A DNA stretch of 43,885 nucleotides from Bacteroidales bacterium UBA1309 (GCA_002307185.1 DBTT01000049.1:11097-54981); one strand, 5' to 3'; numbered from the stretch's first letter, positions 24,889-34,272 are shown. Program-made: numbers and translations. Notes: generated by a model from the letters alone, not told the origin.

Positions 24889-25842
24889 TCAATAAATCTC
24901 CTTCGCAATACGCTTCACGCTTTCGGAAGCCATCAACGAATAGAAATGCAAGCTTGGAACGCCACGCTTCACCAAGTCCCGGCATTGTTGGACTCCCCAC
25001 TCCACGCCAACAGACTTTGCCTCTTCATCCGTTTTGCATTTTAAAATTTCGGTAGCCAATTCCACAGGAATTTCGGAACGGAAAATACGAGGCAGCACGT
25101 TCAATTGGTCGCGGGTTACGATCGGCTTCACTCCCGGAATTATTGGAATCGTGATGCCCGCTTCACGGCATTTTTCGACAAATGAAAAATATTTTTCGTT
25201 GTCAAAAAACATCTGGGTGACAAGGTATTCCGCACCTTGGTCTTGTTTCATTTTCGCATAAAAAATATCCGATTCCAAGTTTGGGGCTTCTTCGTGTTTC
25301 TCTGGATAGCACGCCATTCCATAAGAAAAGGGGGTTTCAAACCGTTCGAATGTGCTTCCATCGGCAGAAATCCCTTGGTTGAAATCGGCCACTTGTTTCT
25401 GGAGATCGGTCGCATAGTTATTGAACGTGCCATCAAACTTTGGCCCTTCCTTGTGAGCATCTCCACGAAGAAGCAGCAGGTTGTAAATGCCCAAAAAGTT
25501 CAAATCGATCAGCGCATATTCGGTTTCTTCGCGTGAGAACCCTTTGCATATCATGTGAGGAATAGCCGTAATGCCATATTTGTTCTGAATGGCTGCGGCA
25601 ATCGCCACAGAACCAGGGCGTTTCCGCACATTCACTTTTCGAATTGTTCCATCGGGAAATTCCTTGTAGATGTTTTCGCTTTGGTGCGTGGTGATGTTTA
25701 TATATTTTGGATCGAATTCGCGTAATTTATCGATGATTTTATATACCTTTTCAATGCTGTTACCCTTCATTGGCGGCAAAATTTCAAAAGAGAACGCAGT
25801 TTTTTCTCCTTTTATCAGTTCTGTCACGGTGGTTTTAATCAT
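24889..25842 (-). CDS. metF: 5,10-methylenetetrahydrofolate reductase
   Basis: Reduces methylene-THF to methyl-THF with FAD, supplying methyl groups for methionine synthesis. The 317-residue length and TIM-barrel signatures fit MetF: FSFEILPPMKG near the N-terminus carries the catalytic Glu, INITTHQS follows, then FLGIYNLLLLRGD, and GVKPIVTRDQL near the flavin site. It starts at the ATG 25842, 63 bases after the rseP stop, with a long hairpin between. No methionine-related riboswitch is visible upstream, so regulation may be through the operon. Confidence 0.95.
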   Translation of the reverse strand: MIKTTVTELIKGEKTAFSFEILPPMKGNSIEKVYKIIDKLREFDPKYINITTHQSENIYKEFPDGTIRKVNVRKRPGSVAIAAAIQNKYGITAIPHMICKGFSREETEYALIDLNFLGIYNLLLLRGDAHKEGPKFDGTFNNYATDLQKQVADFNQGISADGSTFERFETPFSYGMACYPEKHEEAPNLESDIFYAKMKQDQGAEYLVTQMFFDNEKYFSFVEKCREAGITIPIIPGVKPIVTRDQLNVLPRIFRSEIPVELATEILKCKTDEEAKSVGVEWGVQQCRDLVKRGVPSLHFYSLMASESVKRIAKEIY

Positions 25843-25870
25843 ATCCTTAAGCTGTTAACGTTTTTTTACG

Positions 25871-25898
25871 GGCTGATTTGCGAATCTGCAAATCAGCC
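25871..25898. other. Perfect hairpin between rseP and metF
   Basis: GGCTGATTTGC (25871-25881) pairs with GCAAATCAGCC (25888-25898), 11 base pairs around a six-base loop, 8 bases after the rseP stop. No U-run follows on the minus strand, where the next bases are CGTAAAAAAA. It may slow or process the transcript rather than end it. Confidence 0.6.
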
Positions 25899-25905
25899 TC
25901 GCGGT

Positions 25906-27240
25906 TTACTTAAATATTGCTTTGAAAATATCATTGCCGTTTGCATACAACAACAGTAAGATGAGCAACCCCATTCCGGCCATGGTGGCATATTCCACAA
26001 ACTTTTCATTGGGTTTGCGGCGTGTCACGACTTCGTATAGCAAGAACATTACATGCCCGCCATCCAATGCAGGAATTGGCAAAATGTTCATGACTGCCAA
26101 AATCACCGACAAGAAGGCAGTCATAAACCAAAATCCTTGCCAGTCCCATTCGGCGGGGAAAAGATTGCCGATGGCTGCAAATCCACCCAAGTTGGAGGCA
26201 CCTTCTTTGGTGAACACAAATCGGAATTGGCCAATATAGCCTACCAAGGTTTCTTTCGCCAGCTTGATGCCGGCAGGCAAAGCGCCGAAAAAGCTGTATT
26301 TGTCCTCTTTAAAAATGCTTTTGTCGAATGAAGCTGCAAAGAAGCCCAAAGTAGCGGTGCTGTCCACGTATGCTTTGGTAGTCATCAACGAGTCGTCGCG
26401 GTAATAGCCCAATGTAATATTTTTGTTCTTGTTGTCAGAAATCAACGTCCGCAATTCATTGAACGACCTAATTGTTTTCCCGTTCACCTGCACGATACTA
26501 TCACCTTTCTGTAAACCGCTTTTCTCGGCATTCCCTCCAGCCAATATGCTATCGACGACCGCAGTTGTGCGGGGTTGATAAGCTATTTTTTTAGAGGCGA
26601 TAAGGCTGTCTGCAAAATGTTGTGGCAAGTCGATCGTCACCGCGTGTCCTCCACGAACCACCTCGATCACCTTTGCATCCGCAAACGCCATATAGGTGTT
26701 CATGTCGAGGGTTTTATCCATTCTCAGTTTCAATAATTTCCCGTCGGCACTCACCACTTTGTCTCCGTCCTGAAATCCTGCATTCTTAGCAGCTTGACTG
26801 AAAGACATTCCATGTTTGAAATCTTTGAAGTAAACGTATTTGTCGCCCCAGCAGAAAACGATCATGGAATAAATGAAAATGGCCAAGATCACGTTGAAAG
26901 CAACCCCGCCAATCATCACCAACAAGCGTTGCCAAGCCGGTTTGGACCGGAATTCCCAAGGTTGCTCGGGCTGAGCCAATTGCTCCTTGTCCATCGATTC
27001 GTCAATCATTCCAGCTATTTTCACATAACCACCCAATGGCAACCATCCGATTCCATATTCCGTGTCGCTACCTTTTGGTTTAAATTTAAAAAGCGAAAAC
27101 CAAGGGTCGAAAAACAGGTAAAATTTTTCTACTTTTATTTTGAAAATCCGGGCAAAAAGGAAATGTCCGAATTCGTGAACAATCACCAAAATCGACAAGC
27201 TCAGTATTAGTTGAAGTGCTTTAATTAAAAATGTTTCCAT
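25906..27240 (-). CDS. rseP: RIP-type site-2 metalloprotease (RseP)
   Basis: A membrane-embedded zinc protease that cuts transmembrane segments of anti-sigma factors and leftover signal peptides. The 444-residue protein shows the HEFGH zinc site at 22-26 in TM1, two PDZ-like segments in the middle (GFQDGDKVVSADGKLL and GLQKGDSIVQVNGKTI), and the third-ligand motif NILPIPALDGGHVMF in the C-terminal membrane part. Four membrane segments are visible. It starts 21 bases after dxr, forming the dxr-rseP pair found in many bacteria. It is the second of three tightly spaced envelope and isoprenoid genes here. Confidence 0.95.
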   Translation of the reverse strand: METFLIKALQLILSLSILVIVHEFGHFLFARIFKIKVEKFYLFFDPWFSLFKFKPKGSDTEYGIGWLPLGGYVKIAGMIDESMDKEQLAQPEQPWEFRSKPAWQRLLVMIGGVAFNVILAIFIYSMIVFCWGDKYVYFKDFKHGMSFSQAAKNAGFQDGDKVVSADGKLLKLRMDKTLDMNTYMAFADAKVIEVVRGGHAVTIDLPQHFADSLIASKKIAYQPRTTAVVDSILAGGNAEKSGLQKGDSIVQVNGKTIRSFNELRTLISDNKNKNITLGYYRDDSLMTTKAYVDSTATLGFFAASFDKSIFKEDKYSFFGALPAGIKLAKETLVGYIGQFRFVFTKEGASNLGGFAAIGNLFPAEWDWQGFWFMTAFLSVILAVMNILPIPALDGGHVMFLLYEVVTRRKPNEKFVEYATMAGMGLLILLLLYANGNDIFKAIFK

Positions 27241-27261
27241 TCGTTATTTTTAGTGTGAAAT

Positions 27262-28428
27262 TTATATTCTAATTAATTCTTGGGCTATGCGACGCGCCTC
27301 GGCATCGGTTTCCACATAATCCTGATAAGTTGGTTTGGCTACAAAAGAGGCTTTCGACATCGTGTTTTCCAGTAGATCGCTCATCCCAAGAAATCCAATC
27401 TTGTCCTGCAAGAAATTCGCCACGGCCACTTCATTTGCCGCATTCAATATGCAGGGCAAGTTGCCTCCTTTTGCCACAGCTTCGTAAGCAAAAGCCAAAT
27501 TCCGGAATTTTTCCAAATCCGGTTCTTCGAAGGTCAGTGTATGTAGTTTAATGAAGTCTATTCGTTCAAAATTAGTTTCTATCCTTTCGGGATACGTCAA
27601 AGCATACTGGATAGGCAAACGCATGTCGGGCATTCCCAATTGCGCAATCACAGATGAATCCTGGAATTGCACCATAGAATGGACGATGGACTGCGGGTGA
27701 ACCAACACCTGTATCCGTTCGGGCGGCACGCCAAACAGCCATTTTGCCTCCATCATTTCAAAGCCCTTGTTCATCATAGAAGCCGAATCTATGGTGACTT
27801 TCGCTCCCATGTTCCAATTCGGATGCTTCAAGGCATCGTTTTTGGTCACTTTTTTCAATTCGTCAATGCTCTTCTTGCGAAAAGGACCACCCGAAGCCGT
27901 CAGCAAAATTTTCTCGATCGGACTTCGTTCTCCATTCAAACATTGGAAAATGGCGGAATGTTCAGAATCCACGGGAAGAATCGGTACTTTGTATTCCAAA
28001 GCAAGTGACGTGATCAGCTCACCTGCCGCTACAAGCGTTTCCTTGTTGGCCAAAGCAATGGCTTTTCCAGCCTTGATGGCGTGTATGGTGGGTTTCAAAC
28101 CCGAATAGCCCACAAGGGCAGTCAGCACAATGTCTATCGACTCGCTTTCCACTGCTTGGGCGATGGCATCTGCTCCAGCCCAAACCTTGATAGGCAAGTG
28201 AGAAAGCGCATCTTTCAGTTTTTCATAAAGCGATTCATCGGCAATCACCACCACTTCAGGTTGAAATTCTGTTGCTTGTGCAATCAGCAACTCCACCTGA
28301 CAATTTGCCGTAAGCGCATATATCTCGAAGCGTTGGGGATTGTTGCGAACCACCTCCAAGGCTTGCGTGCCTATGGAGCCTGTCGAACCCAAAATAGCTA
28401 TACTTCTCTTCTTTATGTTTGTTTCCAT
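27262..28428 (-). CDS. dxr: 1-deoxy-D-xylulose 5-phosphate reductoisomerase
   Basis: Second enzyme of the MEP isoprenoid pathway, converting DXP to MEP with NADPH. The 388-residue protein has the NADPH loop ILGSTGSIGTQ at 12-22. The metal-binding block LPVDSEHSAIFQ carries the Asp and Glu ligands, followed by the flexible-loop region around TASGGPF. MNKGFEMMEAKWLF and HPQSIVHSMVQF are typical of the C-terminal part. It lies 16 bases after the M23 peptidase gene and 21 before rseP. Confidence 0.96.
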   Translation of the reverse strand: METNIKKRSIAILGSTGSIGTQALEVVRNNPQRFEIYALTANCQVELLIAQATEFQPEVVVIADESLYEKLKDALSHLPIKVWAGADAIAQAVESESIDIVLTALVGYSGLKPTIHAIKAGKAIALANKETLVAAGELITSLALEYKVPILPVDSEHSAIFQCLNGERSPIEKILLTASGGPFRKKSIDELKKVTKNDALKHPNWNMGAKVTIDSASMMNKGFEMMEAKWLFGVPPERIQVLVHPQSIVHSMVQFQDSSVIAQLGMPDMRLPIQYALTYPERIETNFERIDFIKLHTLTFEEPDLEKFRNLAFAYEAVAKGGNLPCILNAANEVAVANFLQDKIGFLGMSDLLENTMSKASFVAKPTYQDYVETDAEARRIAQELIRI

Positions 28429-28444
28429 TTCTGTTTTTAGTCGT

Positions 28445-29320
28445 TCAAAAAGTGATATACGATTCGGGATTCACGGGCATTCCCTTATACCACAATTCAA
28501 AATGCAAATGTGGACCGGTCTTTTCTTGGCTGGAGCTTCCGATGATGGCAATCACTTCCCCTGTTCGCACCTGATCGCCAGTTTTCTTCAAAATCAAATC
28601 ATTGTTTTTGTAAATCGACACAAATCCGTTCCGATGCTGCAACTGGATGAAATAGCCCACATTGGGATCGTAACCGCTGAAAATCACGGCACCTTCGAGT
28701 ACCGCCACCACACTTTCTTTGGGTTTGGCAGCCAAATCGATTCCATAATGGCTGATCGCCGGATTGTATTTCGCCGAAATAACACCTTTCAAAGGTTTGA
28801 AGAAAACAGCACCTTCGGTCATCGTCTTAGTTTCTTCACTTTTGGCAGATAAATTGTATTTTTCTTCTTTCTCATACTTTTCATCGAATTGCCTTTCGCT
28901 CTCCGACTTTTCCAACGACTTATCATTTTCGGATATAGCTATCACATCCTTCGAACGGGAAGAATCGGGTTCTAATTTTCCTTGAAAAACAGAATGGAGG
29001 TTTTCGATATACGAAGTCTGCTGGTCGAGCTTAATCTCCAACGAATCTATCAGAATAGCATTTTTCAGGGCGAAACTTCTTACTTCTGCGTCAGAATAGC
29101 CCGGCAAATAATTACGTATGGGAGTGGCAATGATACCAATGGCAGTGAGCGTTATCAACGTAATGGCAAAGACCAACACCAGCATCGTTCCCATAAATAT
29201 GGAAGCCTGCAAACGCCAAACCTCTTCCAAGGTGTTTTCGTTCAACACAGAAAGCCTGTACTTAAAGTGCAGCCGTTTCCAAAAGCCATGTTTGTTTTTT
29301 TCTTTTTTTGTTCTTGCCAT
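28445..29320 (-). CDS. Membrane-anchored M23 family peptidase (LytM-like)
   Basis: A 291-residue protein with a basic cytoplasmic N-terminus, one transmembrane segment (about 41-70), a linker of roughly 100 residues that may form coiled coil, and a C-terminal LytM/M23 domain. Zinc ligands are present: His191 and Asp195 in HYGID, and His273 in HLHFE, with His271 as catalytic partner. It should therefore be an active peptidoglycan endopeptidase or an M23 divisome protein in the periplasm. It is the first gene of the run leading through dxr and rseP; a TAAATTTG box lies about 85 bases upstream. Confidence 0.92.
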   Translation of the reverse strand: MARTKKEKNKHGFWKRLHFKYRLSVLNENTLEEVWRLQASIFMGTMLVLVFAITLITLTAIGIIATPIRNYLPGYSDAEVRSFALKNAILIDSLEIKLDQQTSYIENLHSVFQGKLEPDSSRSKDVIAISENDKSLEKSESERQFDEKYEKEEKYNLSAKSEETKTMTEGAVFFKPLKGVISAKYNPAISHYGIDLAAKPKESVVAVLEGAVIFSGYDPNVGYFIQLQHRNGFVSIYKNNDLILKKTGDQVRTGEVIAIIGSSSQEKTGPHLHFELWYKGMPVNPESYITF

Positions 29321-29403
29321 GCAATGCTGTTGCCGGTACGATTTTTCCTGGCCTTTAACCAGCCCAAAGGGGGAAAAGCCACCAAACGTCTATTTTTAAT
29401 GGG

Positions 29404-29411
29404 CAAATTTA
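29404..29411 (-). promoter_or_regulatory. -7 box for the M23-dxr-rseP run
   Basis: The minus strand reads TAAATTTG, a perfect TAnnTTTG. No clear -33 TTTG is present, only an A-rich (T-rich on the minus strand) tract at that distance. The leader would be about 75 bases. Confidence 0.4.
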
Positions 29412-29525
29412 AGAAATTCTGATACAGAAAAAAAACTATTTGCGTGAATAGCTATTAATAGTTAGTAATAAGCAGTGAGAATAAGTAGTTGTAGCAAAAT
29501 GGACAAGCCTATATCCAATAGCTTT

Positions 29526-29565
29526 TAGCCATTAGCCTTTTCCAAGAGCTATCAGCTAATGGCTA
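29526..29565. other. Hairpin in the M23-marR divergent gap
   Basis: TAGCCATTAGC and GCTAATGGCTA form an 11-base-pair stem around an 18-base loop. No gene ends here on either strand, so it is not a usual terminator. Part of it (AGCC, TT, then AAGAGCTAT) resembles a stretch near 3685-3705 upstream of galM. The rest of 29321-29749 holds two promoter regions and a low-complexity AT-rich tract, with no ORF I can support. Confidence 0.5.
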
Positions 29566-29671
29566 TGTTTTCCTTAAAAAAACACACTATAATATTTTGA
29601 TCTTCAATTGGATATCGGAAAGTAGGTATTTAACTATTTTTAAATTTGATATTGAATAAAATACGATAATC

Positions 29672-29705
29672 ATAACTATTCTGATTCAAAATAGTTATAC
29701 ATTTG
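29672..29705 (+). promoter_or_regulatory. MarR operator dyad overlapping the marR-emrAB-tolC promoter
   Basis: ATAACTATT (29672-29680) and AATAGTTAT (29690-29698) form a perfect 9-base inverted repeat. The inner TGA/TCA around the centre T at 29685 also pairs, giving a near-perfect 27-base palindrome. TACATTTG at 29698-29705, a perfect -7 box, begins on the last base of the dyad, so a bound dimer would cover the -33 region. The marR ATG follows at 29750. This is the standard layout for MarR autorepression. Confidence 0.72.
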
Positions 29706-29749
29706 TAACAATTTTATTATGGAATTAATTATGGGAGGTATATTCTAAA

Positions 29750-30238
29750 ATGGCTGAAAAGAAAATAGATACAATCGTTGAAAATATGGCCCGGATCTTA
29801 CCAATCCTCGCCAGAATATTTATGAAGGGAGTACGCGCAAAGACGAGTTACCCGCCCCAAGTGATTTTTGTGATGGGCGCATTGACTCACCATGGAAAGC
29901 TAACGATGACAGGTATTGGAAATCATTTGTCTGTGCCGAAGCCGCAAGTGACTACACTGATTGACCGCTTGTTTGCCGAGGAATTGGTAGAGCGGCTCAA
30001 TGACGACAAGGATCGGCGTATCATTTATATCCAGTTGACCCCAAAAGGGAAAGATCGTTTTCAGGAAATTAAATCCATGATGTTCGAATCCATGAAGACC
30101 GCCTTGACAGACTTGGATAATGAAACACTGGAAAAACTTCAGCTAAGCTCGATCACCGTTTGCGAAGCAATGATTGAGCTAAACGCAAAATTTCAAAACT
30201 CGTGTTGTCAGTTAAATAATTCAAAAACAAATCAGTAG
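29750..30238 (+). CDS. MarR-family transcriptional regulator
   Basis: A 162-residue winged-helix regulator. The recognition helix region reads SVPKPQVTTLIDRLFAEELVER, and the wing reads NDDKDRRIIYIQLTPKGKD, the family's DxRxxxxxLTxxG signature. It is the first gene of the efflux operon, 45 bases before the adaptor. A 27-base palindrome overlaps its promoter, so it likely represses itself and the pump genes until a hydrophobic or phenolic ligand releases it. The inducer is unknown. Two adjacent Cys near the C-terminus (SCCQ) might give redox sensitivity, as in some MarR proteins, but this is speculation. Confidence 0.9.
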   Translation: MAEKKIDTIVENMARILPILARIFMKGVRAKTSYPPQVIFVMGALTHHGKLTMTGIGNHLSVPKPQVTTLIDRLFAEELVERLNDDKDRRIIYIQLTPKGKDRFQEIKSMMFESMKTALTDLDNETLEKLQLSSITVCEAMIELNAKFQNSCCQLNNSKTNQ

Positions 30239-30283
30239 CGAAAGACCGGCCCTGTTTGACCGATCTATTAATTTTTTAAGGGT

Positions 30284-31288
30284 ATGAGCAAAGGTAAAAA
30301 AGATTGGAAAGTGTATCTGCCATTGGCTGTGGTAACGATTGCGGTAGTGGTTGGCGGAATTTATTGGTACATTGATTATTCGAAATATGTGAAGACTGAT
30401 GATGCGTATGTGTCTTCAGACAATACATCTGTGAGTTCGAAGATCATGGGGCGAATTTCCCACCTCTATGTGGAAGAAGGAGATTCGGTGAAGGAAGGGC
30501 AATTGGTGGCGGAATTGGACAGCCTGGACCTGTTGGCCCAGAAAAAACAAATCGTGGCGGGAAAACTACAAACTGTAGCCAACAAGCTACAAGCTGAGGC
30601 CAAATACGCATACGATGCGAAGAATATCCAGGTGCTGAAAATCGGTTTTGAAAAAGCGAAAGAGGATTTTGACCGCACCAAATTGCAGTACAACGGGGAT
30701 GTGGTCACCAAAGAGCAATTCGATCACAGCAAAAAGGCGCTTGAAACGGCTCAGGCACAATTCGATGCCTCGAAAGCCCAGTTGGGTGTGTCGGAGTCGC
30801 AAATCAAAACGGCTGAGGCCGCCATTGTGAATGCAGATGCCCAGATAGGGGTGATCTCCACACAGTTGACCAACGCCAAGTTGTATGCTCCTACAAATGG
30901 GGTTGTGGCCAAACGGTGGTTGTTGCCGGGAGATGTTGCCCAACCGGGACAATCCATCTACACGGTGAACAACACCCAAAAGTTTTGGATCATGGTTTAT
31001 CTCGAAGAGACAAAAATGGAAGGACTACACTTGGGACAGCACGCCATTTTCAAGCTAGACACTTATCCTGAAGTGACTTTTGAGGGAAAGATATTTACCA
31101 TTGGTTCCTCCACTGCGTCCCAGTTTTCATTGATTCCACCCAATAACGCATCGGGCAACTTCACCAAAGTGACTCAACGTGTGCCGGTGAAAATTTCCAT
31201 TGACAGCACAACCAAGGGGCAAAAAATATCTTCGTTTAATCTATTGACCGGAATGTCAGCCGTAGTTAAAATTGAAAAGAAATCATGA
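30284..31288 (+). CDS. EmrA/HlyD-type membrane fusion protein
   Basis: A 334-residue adaptor with one N-terminal membrane anchor (about 11-28). The opening KYVKTDDAYVSSDNTSVSSK is the EmrA signature, leading into the first lipoyl half (EEGDSVKEGQLVAELDS). A long coiled-coil hairpin (about 80-190) follows, then the second lipoyl half (KLYAPTNGVVAKRWLLPGD) and a beta-barrel. It bridges the MFS pump and the TolC-type channel. Its stop overlaps the start of the MFS gene as ATGA, so the two are translationally coupled. Confidence 0.93.
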   Translation: MSKGKKDWKVYLPLAVVTIAVVVGGIYWYIDYSKYVKTDDAYVSSDNTSVSSKIMGRISHLYVEEGDSVKEGQLVAELDSLDLLAQKKQIVAGKLQTVANKLQAEAKYAYDAKNIQVLKIGFEKAKEDFDRTKLQYNGDVVTKEQFDHSKKALETAQAQFDASKAQLGVSESQIKTAEAAIVNADAQIGVISTQLTNAKLYAPTNGVVAKRWLLPGDVAQPGQSIYTVNNTQKFWIMVYLEETKMEGLHLGQHAIFKLDTYPEVTFEGKIFTIGSSTASQFSLIPPNNASGNFTKVTQRVPVKISIDSTTKGQKISSFNLLTGMSAVVKIEKKS

Positions 31289-32895
31289 GGAATCTTTCGC
31301 TCCAACACAAGCTACGTCGCAATTTGCGTGGGCGGGATTCTTTGTTTCACCCTAGAAACCCGAGCTACAAATGGTTTGTGCTGGCCAACATCATGTTGGG
31401 TACTTTTATGGCTGTGCTCGATTCCACGATTGTGAATGTGGGCTTGCCCAAAATCATGTCGTCGTTCGGGGTAGGGTTGGACACTATCCAGTGGGTGGTG
31501 ACGGCGTACATGTTGTCTATGGCGGTCATGTTGCCCACTTCCGGCTGGCTGGCCGATAAATTCGGATACAAGAAGGTTTATTTTTGGGGGTTGTTTCTGT
31601 TTACCGTAGGTTCCTTATTTTGCGGCCTTTCCTCCGACGAAAACTCACTGATTATCTCACGCATCATACAAGGGCTTGGAGCAGGAGCCGTGCAGCCTTT
31701 AGGAATGGCAATCATCACCCGCGAATTTCCCCCCAAGCAGCGGGGGGTGGCCCTTGGCTTTTGGGCGATTGCCGCTGCGGCTTCTATCTCCTTCGGCCCC
31801 TTGCTGGGAGGATATTTAGTGGACAATTTCAGTTGGGCTCTGATATTTGACGTGAATGTCCCTGTGGGAGTTTTCGCTTTGTTTTCAACAATCATCATCC
31901 AACGGGAATTTGTCCATCCCAATGCACGTAAGTTCGACTTCATCGGATTTGTGTCTGTAATTATCTTTTTGCCAGTACTCCTATACGCCCTCACGGAAGG
32001 CAATTCGGCGAGTAATTCTGCAGGATGGAGTGCGCCTTACATTTTGGCATGCCTTGCCATTTCGGCGGTTGCATTTGTGGTGTTTGTCACTCGCGAACTC
32101 ACCACCGACAGCCCATTGCTGAACCTTAGGCTTTTGGCTGACCGCAATTTCGGGCTTGCCAACTTGTTTATGCTTATCTTTGGCCTTGGAATGTTTGGCA
32201 GCACGTTCTTATTACCTCTGTTCCTGCAAAATTCATTGGGTTATACGGCCTTGCAGTCGGGAGCAGTCTTTCTGCCGATAGGAATTATCCAAGGAACAAT
32301 ATCGCCACTTGTTGGCATTTTCTCGGACAAGACAAATCCCAAAATACCGTTGTTCATAGGGATTGGTTTGCTGGCGGCAAGTTTTTTCATCAACTACAAC
32401 TTGTCTTTCATGTCCGAACACTCCTTCATCATGATGTCCCTCTATTTGCGGGGATTGGGAATGGGGATGATCTTCACCCCGTTGAGTGCCTTGTCTCTGA
32501 TGACGATTTCACGGGAGCAAATGGCGCAAGCATCCAGCATCACCAACACGGTGCGGCAGATTGGAGGAAGCTTGGGAGTAGCTATCCTGAGTACGTTATT
32601 GACCTCAAGAACCAATTTCCACGCACAAATTTATGGGCAATCGGTGGAAGCCACTTCCCAGACATTTCACAACGTGACCCAAAATATGGCTTATTACATA
32701 CAGCAACATAGCGGAAGCTCGTTGGCAATGGCCATGAAGCAGGGGCAAAGTTTGGTGACGCAGCATATCAATAGCCAAGCTTTTATACAAGGGGTGAATG
32801 ACGATTTTTTTCTGGCAGGCCTGTTCACATTGCTTGGGTTCATCCCAATACTTTTGGCGCAGTCGAAAAAGAAAAAAGAGGGAAAAGTAAAATAA
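31285..32895 (+). CDS. EmrB/QacA-type DHA2 drug:proton antiporter
   Basis: A 536-residue major facilitator of the 14-TM DHA2 family. The cytoplasmic N-terminus is basic. TM1 carries the family's LDSTIVNVGLPKI motif, motif A reads GWLADKFGYKK, and motif C appears in ALGFWAIAAAASISFGPLLGG, typical of antiporters. The substrates are likely lipophilic drugs, bile salts or uncouplers as for EmrB, but cannot be deduced. With the HlyD-type adaptor upstream and a TolC-like gene 25 bases downstream, it completes a tripartite pump spanning both membranes. Confidence 0.93.
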   Translation: MRNLSLQHKLRRNLRGRDSLFHPRNPSYKWFVLANIMLGTFMAVLDSTIVNVGLPKIMSSFGVGLDTIQWVVTAYMLSMAVMLPTSGWLADKFGYKKVYFWGLFLFTVGSLFCGLSSDENSLIISRIIQGLGAGAVQPLGMAIITREFPPKQRGVALGFWAIAAAASISFGPLLGGYLVDNFSWALIFDVNVPVGVFALFSTIIIQREFVHPNARKFDFIGFVSVIIFLPVLLYALTEGNSASNSAGWSAPYILACLAISAVAFVVFVTRELTTDSPLLNLRLLADRNFGLANLFMLIFGLGMFGSTFLLPLFLQNSLGYTALQSGAVFLPIGIIQGTISPLVGIFSDKTNPKIPLFIGIGLLAASFFINYNLSFMSEHSFIMMSLYLRGLGMGMIFTPLSALSLMTISREQMAQASSITNTVRQIGGSLGVAILSTLLTSRTNFHAQIYGQSVEATSQTFHNVTQNMAYYIQQHSGSSLAMAMKQGQSLVTQHINSQAFIQGVNDDFFLAGLFTLLGFIPILLAQSKKKKEGKVK

Positions 32896-32920
32896 AGTCT
32901 TTACCAAAAAGGGCAATCGT

Positions 32921-34240
32921 ATGAAAAAACAGATAAAAACAACATTTCTATTTTCCTTATTCGCCGTTTTGACCATTAATCTGTATGCTCAAAACAGCGA
33001 TGCGAAAACCGATTCGCTTGATCTTGGAGATGTCATTTCCAAAGTAATCAGCAGTTATCCTTCGGTGAAAAAAGCCGAAATTGATATAGAATCGTCCAAT
33101 GCCAAAATCGGCTTGGCAAAATCGGGTTATTACCCATTGCTGGATTTAACGTCGTCTTATTCACACTTGGGACCAATCTCCCAGATCTCATTGCCTGATT
33201 TGGGAACATTCAATCTCTATCCGGCTGACAATTACAACGCCTCCTTGAACTTGAACCAGCAATTGTATGATTTTGGTAAAACAAAAAAAAGTGTGGACAT
33301 GGAATTGCAGCAAAAGGCTTTATCCCAATTGTCGCTCGAACAATTGAAGCAACGCTTGTCGCTATCTATTTTGGGTAACTATTACTCCATCGTTTACTTG
33401 CAGGAAGCGATACAAATCAAAGAGGAAGAGCTAAAAAACCTGAATGACCACCTGCTATTTGTAGAGAAAAAAGTAGCCACCGGTTCGGCCACGCAATACG
33501 AAATCTTGACCACAAAAGTGCGCATCTCGAATATCCAGAATCAGGAAACCGATTTGCAGACAAGCCTCCAGGTGCAGCAAAGCCAGATGAACTCTTTTCT
33601 GGGTCAGTCTGCAGCTACGCCAGTTCGGCTCAAAAAGAGGATTTCTGCTCCCCAATTGGTTGCCCAACAAGATGTGTTGTTGTCGAAAGCAGTGGCGCAG
33701 CGAGACGAAATGCGCATCGCCCGCCAACGAAGCCTGATAGCCGAATCGCACATGAAGGTGGTGGATGCAGAGAAAAATCCGGTTTTCAATGCTTTTGCTT
33801 CGGGCGGCTTCAAGAATGGATATATGCCCGAACAGGGTACGCTGAAAGCCAATTATGTAGTGGGGATTGGATTCAAGTTCCCTATTTTGGATGGGCAAAA
33901 AACGAAATACAACCGCATGCAGGTGAAAAATGACCTGCTCGAAGTGGATCAGGACGCAGAGTTGGTGCACCGCAACATCTCCAACGAGGTGGTGGAATGC
34001 CGTGCCAATGTGGATGCAGCCTTGAAAAAAATCTCGCAGTCCGAATTGCAGTTGAAACAAGCAGAACAAGCGTACGCACTGGCGCAAACAAGCTTCAAGG
34101 CGGGAACAATCACCAACCTAGATTTGTTGGACAGCTCCACATCCCTAGCCGAAAGCCATCTGTCGGTGACCAAGTCGCATATCGACTACACGGTGAACTT
34201 GCTCAAGCTGAAAATTGCAATCGGCGAAAGAATATATTGA
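32921..34240 (+). CDS. TolC-family outer membrane channel of the EmrAB-type pump
   Basis: A 439-residue outer-membrane efflux protein with a signal peptide ending YAQ near residue 24. Two helical OEP repeats (about 36-215 and 235-435) are visible, each with a strand pair (TFNLYPADNYNASLNLNQQL and KANYVVGIGFKFPILDG). It is the last gene of the MarR-controlled operon. It is clearly different in sequence from the TolC-like protein of the RND operon, so each pump carries its own exit duct. Confidence 0.92.
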   Translation: MKKQIKTTFLFSLFAVLTINLYAQNSDAKTDSLDLGDVISKVISSYPSVKKAEIDIESSNAKIGLAKSGYYPLLDLTSSYSHLGPISQISLPDLGTFNLYPADNYNASLNLNQQLYDFGKTKKSVDMELQQKALSQLSLEQLKQRLSLSILGNYYSIVYLQEAIQIKEEELKNLNDHLLFVEKKVATGSATQYEILTTKVRISNIQNQETDLQTSLQVQQSQMNSFLGQSAATPVRLKKRISAPQLVAQQDVLLSKAVAQRDEMRIARQRSLIAESHMKVVDAEKNPVFNAFASGGFKNGYMPEQGTLKANYVVGIGFKFPILDGQKTKYNRMQVKNDLLEVDQDAELVHRNISNEVVECRANVDAALKKISQSELQLKQAEQAYALAQTSFKAGTITNLDLLDSSTSLAESHLSVTKSHIDYTVNLLKLKIAIGERIY

Positions 34241-34272
34241 ACACGGTGAATTGAACTTTTTTTATGCAATGA

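Noticed and set aside
25843..25905. SAM or other riboswitch before metF
   Set aside because: The 63-base gap is too short and contains only a simple hairpin near the rseP stop.
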